Source: Phytohabitans aurantiacus
GTDB lineage: Bacteria > Actinomycetota > Actinomycetes > Mycobacteriales > Micromonosporaceae
Reading direction: 5' to 3'
Assembly (NCBI RefSeq): GCF_027923225.1
Contig: NZ_BSDI01000017.1
Location: forward strand, 1-64,000
DNA: 64,000 nucleotides
The notes beneath the pieces were generated by a model. The model saw nothing but the letters and a program-made list of their open reading frames with translations, made no database searches and had not been told where the DNA came from. The position numbers and the translations under genes were made by a program. This document shows, one piece after another, positions 16,552 through 24,401 of this stretch (positions are counted from its first letter, which is position 1; every line of letters starts with the position of its first letter).

Positions 16552-17856
16552 GTGAGAGTGGGAATCGTCTGCGGCGGGACCCGGGGCGACGTCGAGCCGT
16601 ACGTGGCGCTCGCCTCCGCGCTGCGGGCGGCGGGACACGAGGTGGCGATGGCCGCGTCCGTCGACGCCGGGCAGCTGGTGGCCGCCGCGGACGCGCACTT
16701 CGTGCCGCTGGACTTCGACGTGCAGGCGCTGGTGCGAGAAAGCGGTGGGATGGTGGCCGGGGCCGGGCGGCGGCGGGCCGGGTTCCCGGGCTGGAAGGAG
16801 ATGATGGCGCGGGCGAGCGGGACGATCGGCGACGGCATCAAGGCGCTGGCCAAGCGGTCCGACGTGCTGGTCGCCGGGCTGGGCATGGACGACCACGCGC
16901 TCGCCGTGGCCCAGGCGTACGAGGTTCCCCTGGTGACCGCGTACTTCGTGCCGCTGGCAGCCACCGCGGACTTTCCGCACCCGCTGCTCAGCCGTGCCCG
17001 CTTGCGCCCCCGCCCGCTGGCCGGGCCGGTGAACCGCGCCACCCACCGGCTCGCCGAGTCGGTCTACTGGCGCGACAAGCAGCCACAGGTCAACGCGCTC
17101 CGGCGTTCGTTGGGGCTGCCCCCGGCGTCGGCCTCGGTGATCGCCACTGGGGAGCGGCTCGGCCTGACCACGCTGCACCACTTCAGCACCACCCTCGTGC
17201 CGCGCCCCCGCGACTGGGGACCGCACCAGGTGATCACCGGCTACTGGCGGCTGCCGGCGGAGGCGCGCCGCCGGCTGGGCGAGGCGGAGCCGCCCCCCGA
17301 CCTGGTGGCCTGGCTGGCGGCCGGACCGGCCCCGGTCTTCCTCAGCCTCGGCAGCATGATGATGGCCGAGCCCCGCCGCCTGGTGGACCTCGCGGTCGGG
17401 GCCGCCCGCCGCACCGGCTCGCGGGTGCTGATCGGCAGCGGCTGGACCGACCTGAGCGGCGTGGCCGACCAGCTTCCCGCACAGGTGCACGCGGTCGGCG
17501 CGGTCGACCACGACTGGCTGTTTCCGCGGTGCGCCGCCATCGTGCACCACGGCGGCTCGGGGACCACCGCCGCCAGCCTGACCGCCGGCCGGCCGAACTG
17601 GGTCTACTCGCTCTTCTTCGACCAGCCGTTCTGGGGCAGCCGGGTGACACGGCTCGGCGCCGGCGGCCACACCTACCTCGTCGACCTGGACCTGGACCGG
17701 CTGGGCCGGGCGCTGCGCCACCTGGCTCGGCCCGAGGTGCGCGAGCGGGCTGCCGCCTGCGGTGAGCGGCTGCGGGCCGAAGACGGGCTCGGCCGGGCGA
17801 TCGAGGTCCTGGCCGACGTCGCCCGCCGGGGTGACGCGCCGGCCCAGTGTCCTTAG
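16552..17856 (+). CDS. UGT-type glycosyltransferase (GT1 family)
   Basis: 434 aa from GTG 16552 with ribosome site GGAGG at 16542-16546. The N-terminal acceptor domain opens VGIVCGGTRGDVEPYVALA, the motif of sterol- and antibiotic-type glycosyltransferases. The C-terminal donor domain has FLSLGSMMM, and the signature IVHHGGSGTTAASLTAGRP followed by FFDQPFWGSRV (about 325-365). It transfers a sugar from a nucleotide donor to a hydroxyl, probably on the polyketide or one of its late intermediates. No deoxysugar biosynthesis genes are visible in the window, so the sugar is either a primary-metabolism one or made by genes elsewhere. Confidence 0.9.
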   Translation: MRVGIVCGGTRGDVEPYVALASALRAAGHEVAMAASVDAGQLVAAADAHFVPLDFDVQALVRESGGMVAGAGRRRAGFPGWKEMMARASGTIGDGIKALAKRSDVLVAGLGMDDHALAVAQAYEVPLVTAYFVPLAATADFPHPLLSRARLRPRPLAGPVNRATHRLAESVYWRDKQPQVNALRRSLGLPPASASVIATGERLGLTTLHHFSTTLVPRPRDWGPHQVITGYWRLPAEARRRLGEAEPPPDLVAWLAAGPAPVFLSLGSMMMAEPRRLVDLAVGAARRTGSRVLIGSGWTDLSGVADQLPAQVHAVGAVDHDWLFPRCAAIVHHGGSGTTAASLTAGRPNWVYSLFFDQPFWGSRVTRLGAGGHTYLVDLDLDRLGRALRHLARPEVRERAAACGERLRAEDGLGRAIEVLADVARRGDAPAQCP

Positions 17857-19115
17857 TGGAACGTCACGTGGACGCGGCGGCCGAACCGGTGGGCCTCGGC
17901 GAGTACGGCGTCGCCCCACCGGTCCCACACGCCGCCCAGCCGCGACGTGACGAGCACCAGGTCGACGGAGGACTCCGGCAGCTCGGTGCGCAGGCCGATC
18001 CCGTGCAGCGCGGTGTGCCGGCCGCCGTTGGCCGCGGCGGCCAGCGCGTCGGCGTCGAAGTCCAGTAGCACCGAGTCGGGCCACCCGGGCGGGAGCGCCG
18101 GACCGCAGCCGATCACGGCCGTCCGCGTACCGGCCGTGACGCCGAGGTCCCGCGCCGCCTGCTCCAGTTCCGGCCGTACGTCCAGACCGTGGGCGCGCGC
18201 GGCCCAGCGGGTGAGGTACCGGTGTTCGTCCTCGACGAGACGCACGATGTCCTCGTTCGAGTTGACCGCGCACAGCTCGATCAGGGGTTTGCGGTGCTTG
18301 GTGAGAAAGCGGCGCATGTTCACGTCGCCCGCCGTCTTGGTCACCTCCAGCACCCGGTCGACCGGCAGCTCGAACGCCCAGGCCGTCCGCGAGGTGACCA
18401 GCCGTACGCCGTGCCGCGTCAGGCGGTATCCCAGCTCGATGTCCTCGTGGCCCCAGCCGCGGAAGTCCTCGTCGAAGCCGCCCACGGCCCAGAAGTCGGC
18501 GGCGGACATCGAGACATTCAGGCCCCAGAACAGCAGCCAGGGCGCGGCCAGCTCGCTCAGGTCCCGATCGAAGTACGGTTCGCGCATGTCCATGCCGAGC
18601 GGTTGGTCCGCGATCCGCTCGACGACCTCCATGGGGGAGTGCCGGGCGACCAGCTCCTTCAGGGTGTCGCGGCCGGACGTGAAGGCCTCCGGGTTGTAGC
18701 CGTGGGCGTAGCCGATGACGGCCACCCCTGGTCCGGCCGGGCTGCCGGCGAGCTGGTGGTGGCGCTGGTGGTCTGCCACGAAGTCCGGTCCGGCGACCGT
18801 GCCGCTGTCCAGGAACGCCAGGATCGGGGCGGTGGCCAGCCGGACGCCGAGGTTGCGGTTCCGCGCGTAGGCGGGGCCGTGCGCCGCGACATCGGCCTCG
18901 TCGTGGTCCACAACGAGGTGCCGCACCTGGTGCGTCGCCCCGAACTCCCGCACCACTTCAGGCGTCTCGTCGCTCGAGCCGTCGTTGACGACGACGACCT
19001 CCATCTCGTGCGCGGGTGCGGTCTGTTCGCGCAGCGATTGAAGCGTCCGCCGGAGCTCGGCGGCGCGGTTGCGCGTCATGATCACCACGGAGGTCCGAGG
19101 TGCGGGCGTGGTCAT
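17853..19115 (-). CDS. Family 2 glycosyltransferase with C-terminal Rossmann-like extension
   Basis: 420 aa. The first ~290 residues are a GT-A glycosyltransferase: TSVVIMTRNRAAELRRTL, nucleotide-binding EVVVVNDGSSDETPEVV, the metal region FLDSGTVAGPDFV (where the usual DxD is DSG) and GGFDEDFRGWGHEDIELGYR, a strong match to the galactosyltransferase-type C-terminal (GT7C-like) acceptor motif. The last ~90 residues (TAVIGCGPALPPGWPDSVLL, then SSVDLVLVTSRLGG) look like a degenerate methyltransferase-type Rossmann half. It starts within the stop of the upstream glycosyltransferase gene (ATGA), so the two form one operon. Target unknown. Confidence 0.82.
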   Translation of the reverse strand: MTTPAPRTSVVIMTRNRAAELRRTLQSLREQTAPAHEMEVVVVNDGSSDETPEVVREFGATHQVRHLVVDHDEADVAAHGPAYARNRNLGVRLATAPILAFLDSGTVAGPDFVADHQRHHQLAGSPAGPGVAVIGYAHGYNPEAFTSGRDTLKELVARHSPMEVVERIADQPLGMDMREPYFDRDLSELAAPWLLFWGLNVSMSAADFWAVGGFDEDFRGWGHEDIELGYRLTRHGVRLVTSRTAWAFELPVDRVLEVTKTAGDVNMRRFLTKHRKPLIELCAVNSNEDIVRLVEDEHRYLTRWAARAHGLDVRPELEQAARDLGVTAGTRTAVIGCGPALPPGWPDSVLLDFDADALAAAANGGRHTALHGIGLRTELPESSVDLVLVTSRLGGVWDRWGDAVLAEAHRFGRRVHVTFH

Positions 19116-19957
19116 CGGGCGGCCGCCGTGTCGTTCGCGGTCACGCTCGCGACCCACTCCGGCAGCAGTCCCTCGTCGAGCAGGTGGAGAAACGCCGCCT
19201 TCGTGACCGTACTGGCGAAGTGGAGCTGCGCGGCGCCGCTGGGTGTCTGGAGCTGCTCCAGCAGCCGCGCCCGCTCCCGCTGGTAGCTGCCGGCCGCGAC
19301 ACCCTTTTCGCGGAACTCGATGACGTCGTACAGGGGTTCCTGCATCACCAGGTGGGACCCCGTCGGCCCGTAGTACTCGAAGATGGCCGCGTCGTGGTCC
19401 ACGCCGATCCGGTCCGGCTCCAGAAGCTGGACGAGCGTCCAGTGGTACTGGTCGCTGAAACTGAACTGCGCGGTGGTGTCGTAGCCGTGCGCACGCAGCC
19501 GCTCCAGCACGGTGAAGCGTTCGCTCGGCGGCTCGGGATACCGGGTGCACAGGTCGAGGAGGTCGCCCGCGGGCCCGATGAAGCCACCGCTGTTGAGGTA
19601 GGGCAAGCGGCCGACCGGCGGGTTCTCCCGCAGGGCCAACCCGATGACTCCGATCGGCCAGCTGTTCGTCTCGCCGCTGAAGACGACGCGCTGCGGGAAG
19701 CGCGCGTAGGCCCGCTCGATGTGCTGCTTCCCCTGGATGAACAGCGTGTCGTAGGCGTCGGTGAACACGGTGAGCTCATCGGGGTCGGCCGCCTCGGACA
19801 GGTACGCCGTCAGCGCGGCGCGCTTGTCCGCGAACGTGAATTGCTCCTTTGTGGAGTGCAGGACGATGAGGTCGAGCCCCGCGTCCCGGCAGGACGGCAT
19901 GAGCAGCCGTGTGAGGAACGGGTTCTCCAGGTCAGTTGCGATCGTGACAACCTTCAT
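19112..19957 (-). CDS. Glycosyltransferase, procollagen-galactosyl/glucosyltransferase-like
   Basis: 281 aa from ATG 19957; a GTG at 19963 is also in frame. Motifs VVTIATDLENPFLTRLL, then LTVFTDAYDTLFIQG (a D-A-Y-D metal site), VVFSGETNSWPIG and YLNSGGFIGPAGDLLDL resemble the PLOD/procollagen-type glycosyltransferase domain found in various bacterial gene clusters. It is the first gene of a two-gene operon with the GT2 enzyme at 17853. It is divergent from the SAM-fold gene at 20031. A role in glycosylating the cluster product, or another cell component, is inferred only from position. Confidence 0.75.
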   Translation of the reverse strand: MKVVTIATDLENPFLTRLLMPSCRDAGLDLIVLHSTKEQFTFADKRAALTAYLSEAADPDELTVFTDAYDTLFIQGKQHIERAYARFPQRVVFSGETNSWPIGVIGLALRENPPVGRLPYLNSGGFIGPAGDLLDLCTRYPEPPSERFTVLERLRAHGYDTTAQFSFSDQYHWTLVQLLEPDRIGVDHDAAIFEYYGPTGSHLVMQEPLYDVIEFREKGVAAGSYQRERARLLEQLQTPSGAAQLHFASTVTKAAFLHLLDEGLLPEWVASVTANDTAAAR

Positions 19958-19991
19958 GGGCACAGCGCAGCATCTACCGCTCCACCGGCGG

Positions 19992-20008
19992 TCGAGCGGT
20001 ACTCAAGC
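19992..20008 (+). promoter_or_regulatory. SARP-type 11-bp repeat before the methyltransferase-ABC operon
   Basis: TCGAGC (19992) and TCAAGC (20003) are exactly 11 bp apart. The second ends 22 bp before ATG 20031, implying a very short or absent leader. The same block is also readable towards the divergent glycosyltransferase operon. Confidence 0.55.
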
Positions 20009-20030
20009 ACCCCTTCCCACGATCGACCCC

Positions 20031-20708
20031 ATGCCGCCCGCCTCCGAGGAGTACTTTCGCGCACTCGGCGACCGCAAGGACATGCTGGCGTTGCTTGCGC
20101 TGGCCCCGCTGTCACCGTCCTACCTGCCGTGGAGCGCGAGCGCCATGCGGCCGAGCGCGATCGTCGCTCTCCTCAACGACATCGTGGTCTACCGGCGCCG
20201 GCGCGTCGTAGAGCTGGGCGGCGGCATCAGCACCTTCTACATTGGACGCCTGCTCCAGCAGCGGGGTGGGCATCTCTGGACTGTCGAGCACGACGCGGAC
20301 TGGGCCAAGCTGCTCTGTGACGAGCTGGCGAACGAAGGGCTCGACGCGGTGGTCACCGTGGTCGTGGCCGTGCTGGCACCGATCGCCTCGGAGTGGCCGG
20401 GCGAGGACGCCGTCTGGTACGAGCGGGACACCATCACGAAGGCGATCGATGGCGAGCCGGTCGACCTGCTCGTCGTCGACGGGCCACCCGCGTACCGGCC
20501 GGAGTGGCGGCACCGCCGGTATCCCGCCGTCCCCTTCTTCGCACCGATGCTCGCCGACGACTACACGGTCGTGCTCGACGACATCAACCGGAGCGGCGAG
20601 GAGGAGATCCTGGCGCGCTGGGAAGGCCAGCTCGGCATCACGTTCGAACGCCGCCTTCTGGACGGGACGATCGGCGTCGGGCGCTCCCGGAAGTCATTCG
20701 ACGTCTGA
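20031..20708 (+). CDS. SAM-methyltransferase-fold protein (class I-like)
   Basis: 225 aa. The core of a Rossmann methyltransferase fold is visible: RRRVVELGGGISTFYIGRLL (motif I, E-L-G-G-G), LWTVEHDADWAKLL (acidic end of strand 2), then DLLVVDGPPAYRP (motif IV-like) and VVLDDINRSGEEEI. The D-G-P-P and D-D-I pattern is typical of uncharacterised FkbM-neighbour and class I methyltransferases in glycan and antibiotic clusters. It is followed after 14 bp by the ABC transporter pair, so it heads an operon. Whether it methylates a sugar, an aglycone or a peptide is not evident. Confidence 0.7.
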   Translation: MPPASEEYFRALGDRKDMLALLALAPLSPSYLPWSASAMRPSAIVALLNDIVVYRRRRVVELGGGISTFYIGRLLQQRGGHLWTVEHDADWAKLLCDELANEGLDAVVTVVVAVLAPIASEWPGEDAVWYERDTITKAIDGEPVDLLVVDGPPAYRPEWRHRRYPAVPFFAPMLADDYTVVLDDINRSGEEEILARWEGQLGITFERRLLDGTIGVGRSRKSFDV

Positions 20709-20722
20709 GGGAGGGCCCAGTG

Positions 20723-22549
20723 ATGAACCGCTTCGTCGCCACCGTACGGCGCGGCTGGCGCCTGCTGCGGCTGCTCGGGCTCGCCGGCCCGCCGGCCGCG
20801 GCCGGCCTGATTCTGATCCGGGCGACGGTCGAGGTCAGCCCGGCGCTGGTGGCGCTGGCCGGCGGGCGGCTGGCGGCCATCCTCACCGAGGGCGCGGGCG
20901 GCGGCGACGCGCTGCCGGTCGTCGCGGTCCTGGGCGCGGTGCTGCTGGCCGGCCGGGCCGCCGAGTCAATGCAGAGCTACGTCACCATGGAGGTCTCCCA
21001 CCGCGTCAACGGCGCGCTGCGGGAGAGGCTGCGGGCGATGGCCACGGCGCCGGGCGACCTGAGGCTCATCGAAGACCCGGCGTTCCAGGCCGGCGCCGAC
21101 CAGGCCGGCGACCTCGGGCTGGGCAACGGCCGGGCCCGGTCACCGGGCGCGGCGGCAGCCGGCCAGGCCGCGCTGGTGCTTCGCCTGGCCGGCGGGCTCG
21201 TCGCGGCCGCGGTGGTGGCCCGGTTCTCCGTGTTGCTCGCCGCCGTCCTGCTGGCCATCACCTTGACCATCCGGGCGCTGCTGCGCCGGCAGTGGATGCA
21301 CATCGCCGAGGTCCGGCACGGCGACCGCACCCGGCAACGGCGGGCCAAGTACTGGGTGAGCCTGGCGACCGAGCCGGAGGCCGCCAAGGAGCTGCGGATC
21401 TTCGACCTGGGCCGCTGGGTCGTCCGGCGGTACCTGCGGGACGAGATCGGCGGTGCCGCCGGCGCCTGGCGGGCCACCTTCCGGACCCTGCGCGCGCAGG
21501 GTCCGGTCATCGCGCTGTCGGCACTGGCCGCGGGGCTGGCGCTCGGCGTACCGGGCTACGCGGCACTGCACGGGACGATCTCGGCCGGCGGGCTGGTGAG
21601 CTGCGTCCTCGCGGCCTGGGGGATGTTCGCACTGAGCTACCTGGGCACCGAGGCCTTCGACATCGAGTACGGGGCGATCACCGTGGGCGCCTACGACCGG
21701 CTGGTGCGCCAGCACGGCCGGCCGCCCGCCGCCGGGCCGCCACCACAGCCGCCGGTCGACGACCAGCCGCCGCCACTGGTCCGCTTCGACGGCGTCACGT
21801 TCGCCTACCCGGGCCGGTCCCGTTCCGTGCTCGACGGGCTCACCCTCGAACTGCGGCCGGGCGAGGTCACCGCGCTCGTGGGCCGCAGCGGCGCCGGCAA
21901 GACCACGCTGATCAAGCTGCTCGCCGGTCTCTACCAGCCGAGCGCCGGCCGGATAACCGTGGACGGCGCGCCATTGGCCGAGCAGGACCCGCGCGCGTGG
22001 CGCCGCCGGCTCGCCGTGCTGTTCCAGGACTTCGTGCGATATCCCGAGTCGCTTCGCGCCAACGTTGTCGCCGGCGCCCCGGAGGCGGGCGACGACCTTC
22101 CCGGCGTCCTCGCCGCGATCCAGCGCGCGGGCCTGTCCGAGGTGGTCGAGGACCTGCCGGGCGGCGTGGAGACACCGCTGTGGTCCGGGGCGCCCGGCGG
22201 GGTCGACCTGTCCGGCGGGCAGTGGCAGCGCGTGGCGCTGGCCCGGGTGCTGTTCGCGGTGGCGCACGGCCGCCGGATCGTGGTGCTCGACGAGCCCACC
22301 GCGCACCTCGACGTCGGCCTGGAGGCCGACTTCCACCAGCAGATCATCGCGGCCATGCCGGGGGTGACCGTCGTGCTGATCTCGCACCGGTTGTCGACCG
22401 TCCGGCCGGCGCGCGCGATCCTGCTGCTGGCGGGCGGCCGGATCGTGGAGGCCGGTGACCACGACGAGCTGGTCGCGCGGCAGAGCGAGTACGCCCGGCT
22501 GTACCAGCTACAGGCGGCCCGCTTCGCGACTCAGAAGGTGTCCGGATGA
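20723..22549 (+). CDS. ABC exporter half-transporter A
   Basis: 608 aa from ATG 20723 (GGGAGGG at 20709-20715; GTG 20720 is possible). Six-helix exporter membrane domain in the first ~330 residues, then the ATPase: Walker A ALVGRSGAGKTTLIKLL, signature VDLSGGQWQRVALARVL, Walker B RRIVVLDEPTAHLDVG, H-loop VLISHRLSTV. Its stop overlaps the start of the next ABC gene (ATGA), indicating a heterodimeric exporter. As part of the polyketide cluster it would export the product, a self-resistance role. The A-subunit membrane region is unusually rich in Ala/Gly/Arg. Confidence 0.9.
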   Translation: MNRFVATVRRGWRLLRLLGLAGPPAAAGLILIRATVEVSPALVALAGGRLAAILTEGAGGGDALPVVAVLGAVLLAGRAAESMQSYVTMEVSHRVNGALRERLRAMATAPGDLRLIEDPAFQAGADQAGDLGLGNGRARSPGAAAAGQAALVLRLAGGLVAAAVVARFSVLLAAVLLAITLTIRALLRRQWMHIAEVRHGDRTRQRRAKYWVSLATEPEAAKELRIFDLGRWVVRRYLRDEIGGAAGAWRATFRTLRAQGPVIALSALAAGLALGVPGYAALHGTISAGGLVSCVLAAWGMFALSYLGTEAFDIEYGAITVGAYDRLVRQHGRPPAAGPPPQPPVDDQPPPLVRFDGVTFAYPGRSRSVLDGLTLELRPGEVTALVGRSGAGKTTLIKLLAGLYQPSAGRITVDGAPLAEQDPRAWRRRLAVLFQDFVRYPESLRANVVAGAPEAGDDLPGVLAAIQRAGLSEVVEDLPGGVETPLWSGAPGGVDLSGGQWQRVALARVLFAVAHGRRIVVLDEPTAHLDVGLEADFHQQIIAAMPGVTVVLISHRLSTVRPARAILLLAGGRIVEAGDHDELVARQSEYARLYQLQAARFATQKVSG

Positions 22550-24318
22550 CGGCCGGCCGCTGGCACCTGCTGGCCGACCTGGCGCGGTTGACGACCCGCG
22601 GCGACCGGTGGCGTGCGGTCGCGGTGACCGTCATGGCGCTGGCCATCGCCGCCAGCGCCGCTACCATCGGGCTGAGCCAGCGCTGGCTGGTCGACTCCAC
22701 TGTGCACGGTCAGGCCACGATGGTGCTCGCCGCCGTCGTGCTCGGCGTGCTGGCTCACACGATGACCGCGGCCTGCGGCCGGATCGAGTCCAACCTGCGC
22801 CTCTACCTGATCGAACGGTTCGGCATCCTCCTCAACGGCGAGATCGTCGCCTGGTCCGCCCGGCTCCCTACCCTCGACCACCTCGACGATCCACGGTTCC
22901 TGGACCGGTCCTCACTGCTGCGGCACAGCACCTGGTTCCTCGCCGCCGGGCTCAGCGCCATCACCGAGGTCGGCATCGCGGCCTGCGGACTGCTGCTCAG
23001 CCTCTGGCTGCTCGCCGGCGTCCACCCGGCCCTCGGACTGCTCGCGGTGCTGGCCGTGCCGCCCTTCCTGGCCAACAGGGCGGGGCTGCGCCGGGTGCGC
23101 GACGCCCGGGAGCGCGCGGAGGGCACCAGCCGCCTGGAGCAGCGGCTGCACGAACTCGTCATCCGTCCGGAGCCGGCGAAGGAGGCACTGGTCGCCGGAG
23201 CCGAGCGGATGCTCAGCGAGCGCGCCGCCCAGTTGTGGCGCGGCGCCTGGCGCGCCGAGGCGAGGGCCAACGGCCTGGCCGGCGTCTGGCAGCTGCTGGG
23301 CTGGGCGGTGTATCTCAGCGGGCTGGTCGCCGCGCTGGCCGTCGTGAGCCGGCTAGTCGCCCAGGGTACGGCCAGCGTCGGTGACGCGGTCCTCGTGCTG
23401 TCCCTGGGCACCCAGTTGCTTGCCCAGGTCAACGTCGCCATCCAGGCGGCGCATCAGGTCGCCCTGGCCGGTCACGTGACCGAGTACTACCGGTCGCTGC
23501 GCGAGCGGGCCCGCCGGCCGCACCCCGGCCGCCAGCCGGCACCTGCCGCGTTGCGTCACGGCATCACGCTGCGCGACGTCTCCTTCGGCTACCGCGGCCA
23601 GGAAGGCGTGCTCCGCCGCCTCGACGTCCACCTGCCGGCGGGCTCCACTGTGGCGGTTGTCGGGCTCAACGGCGCGGGCAAGAGCACGCTGGTGAAGCTC
23701 CTCTCCGGCATGTACCAACCCAGGGCCGGCAGTATCGAGATCGACGGTGTCCCGCTGCACCAGCTCGATCCGGCGTCGTGGCGGGCGCGGCTCTCCGCCG
23801 CTTTCCAGGACGCGGTGCGGTTCCAGGTACGCGTCGACGAAGCGGTGCGGATCGGTGACCTGCACCAGCTCGACCCCGCCGCGGTGCCGGCCGCGGTGGA
23901 TCGGGCCGGCGCCACCGAGATCGTCGAACAGCTGCCCGAGGGGTACCGCACCCAGCTCGGCACCATGTTCGGCGGGGTGGACCTGTCCGGGGGGCAGTGG
24001 CAGCGGTTGGCCATGGCCCGCGCCTGCATGCGCCCCGACCCGCTCCTGCTGCTGCTCGACGAGCCCACCGCGGCGATGGACCCCGCCGCCGAGCACCTGC
24101 TGTTCGAGCGGTTCGCCCGGATCGCCGCCGACGCCGCCCGCTCCTGCGGCACCATCACGCTCCTCGTGACGCACAGGTACTCGACCGTACGCGACGCCGA
24201 CCTCGTCATCGTGCTCGACCGTGGCCGGATCATCGAGCAGGGCCGGCACGAGGAACTGCTGGCGCGCGGCGGCCGGTACGCCGAGCTGTACCGCCTCCAG
24301 GCGAAGGGTTACCGGTAA
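22546..24318 (+). CDS. ABC exporter half-transporter B
   Basis: 590 aa, coupled to the previous gene by a 4-base overlap. Membrane domain about residues 15-310, then Walker A AVVGLNGAGKSTLVKLL, signature VDLSGGQWQRLAMARACM, Walker B LLLLLDEPTAAMDPAAE and H-loop LLVTHRYSTV. Both subunits keep all ATPase motifs, so both sites may be catalytic. The gene ends 83 bp before the asparagine-synthetase-like gene, and a SARP-type repeat lies in that gap. Confidence 0.9.
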   Translation: MTAGRWHLLADLARLTTRGDRWRAVAVTVMALAIAASAATIGLSQRWLVDSTVHGQATMVLAAVVLGVLAHTMTAACGRIESNLRLYLIERFGILLNGEIVAWSARLPTLDHLDDPRFLDRSSLLRHSTWFLAAGLSAITEVGIAACGLLLSLWLLAGVHPALGLLAVLAVPPFLANRAGLRRVRDARERAEGTSRLEQRLHELVIRPEPAKEALVAGAERMLSERAAQLWRGAWRAEARANGLAGVWQLLGWAVYLSGLVAALAVVSRLVAQGTASVGDAVLVLSLGTQLLAQVNVAIQAAHQVALAGHVTEYYRSLRERARRPHPGRQPAPAALRHGITLRDVSFGYRGQEGVLRRLDVHLPAGSTVAVVGLNGAGKSTLVKLLSGMYQPRAGSIEIDGVPLHQLDPASWRARLSAAFQDAVRFQVRVDEAVRIGDLHQLDPAAVPAAVDRAGATEIVEQLPEGYRTQLGTMFGGVDLSGGQWQRLAMARACMRPDPLLLLLDEPTAAMDPAAEHLLFERFARIAADAARSCGTITLLVTHRYSTVRDADLVIVLDRGRIIEQGRHEELLARGGRYAELYRLQAKGYR

Positions 24319-24323
24319 GGGCG

Positions 24324-24340
24324 TCGAGCGGTGGTCGAGG
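24324..24340 (+). promoter_or_regulatory. SARP-type 11-bp repeat before the amidotransferase gene
   Basis: TCGAGC (24324) and TCGAGG (24335) are 11 bp apart; the second ends 61 bp before ATG 24402. It is one of the closest matches to the known SARP heptamer consensus in the window. Confidence 0.6.
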
Positions 24341-24401
24341 TACCCGCGAGAGGCGATCGGCACGGTGGTGGGGGTTCGACCGTCGAGGAGAGGGAGGCGC
24401 C

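Noticed and set aside
15202..18273. A very long reading frame on the minus strand (and 15364-17856 on the plus strand) covering the P450 and the glycosyltransferase
   Set aside because: High-GC shadow. Only the P450 part (15202-16407) and the plus-strand glycosyltransferase part (16552-17856) carry family motifs; the rest is low-complexity arginine, proline and glycine.
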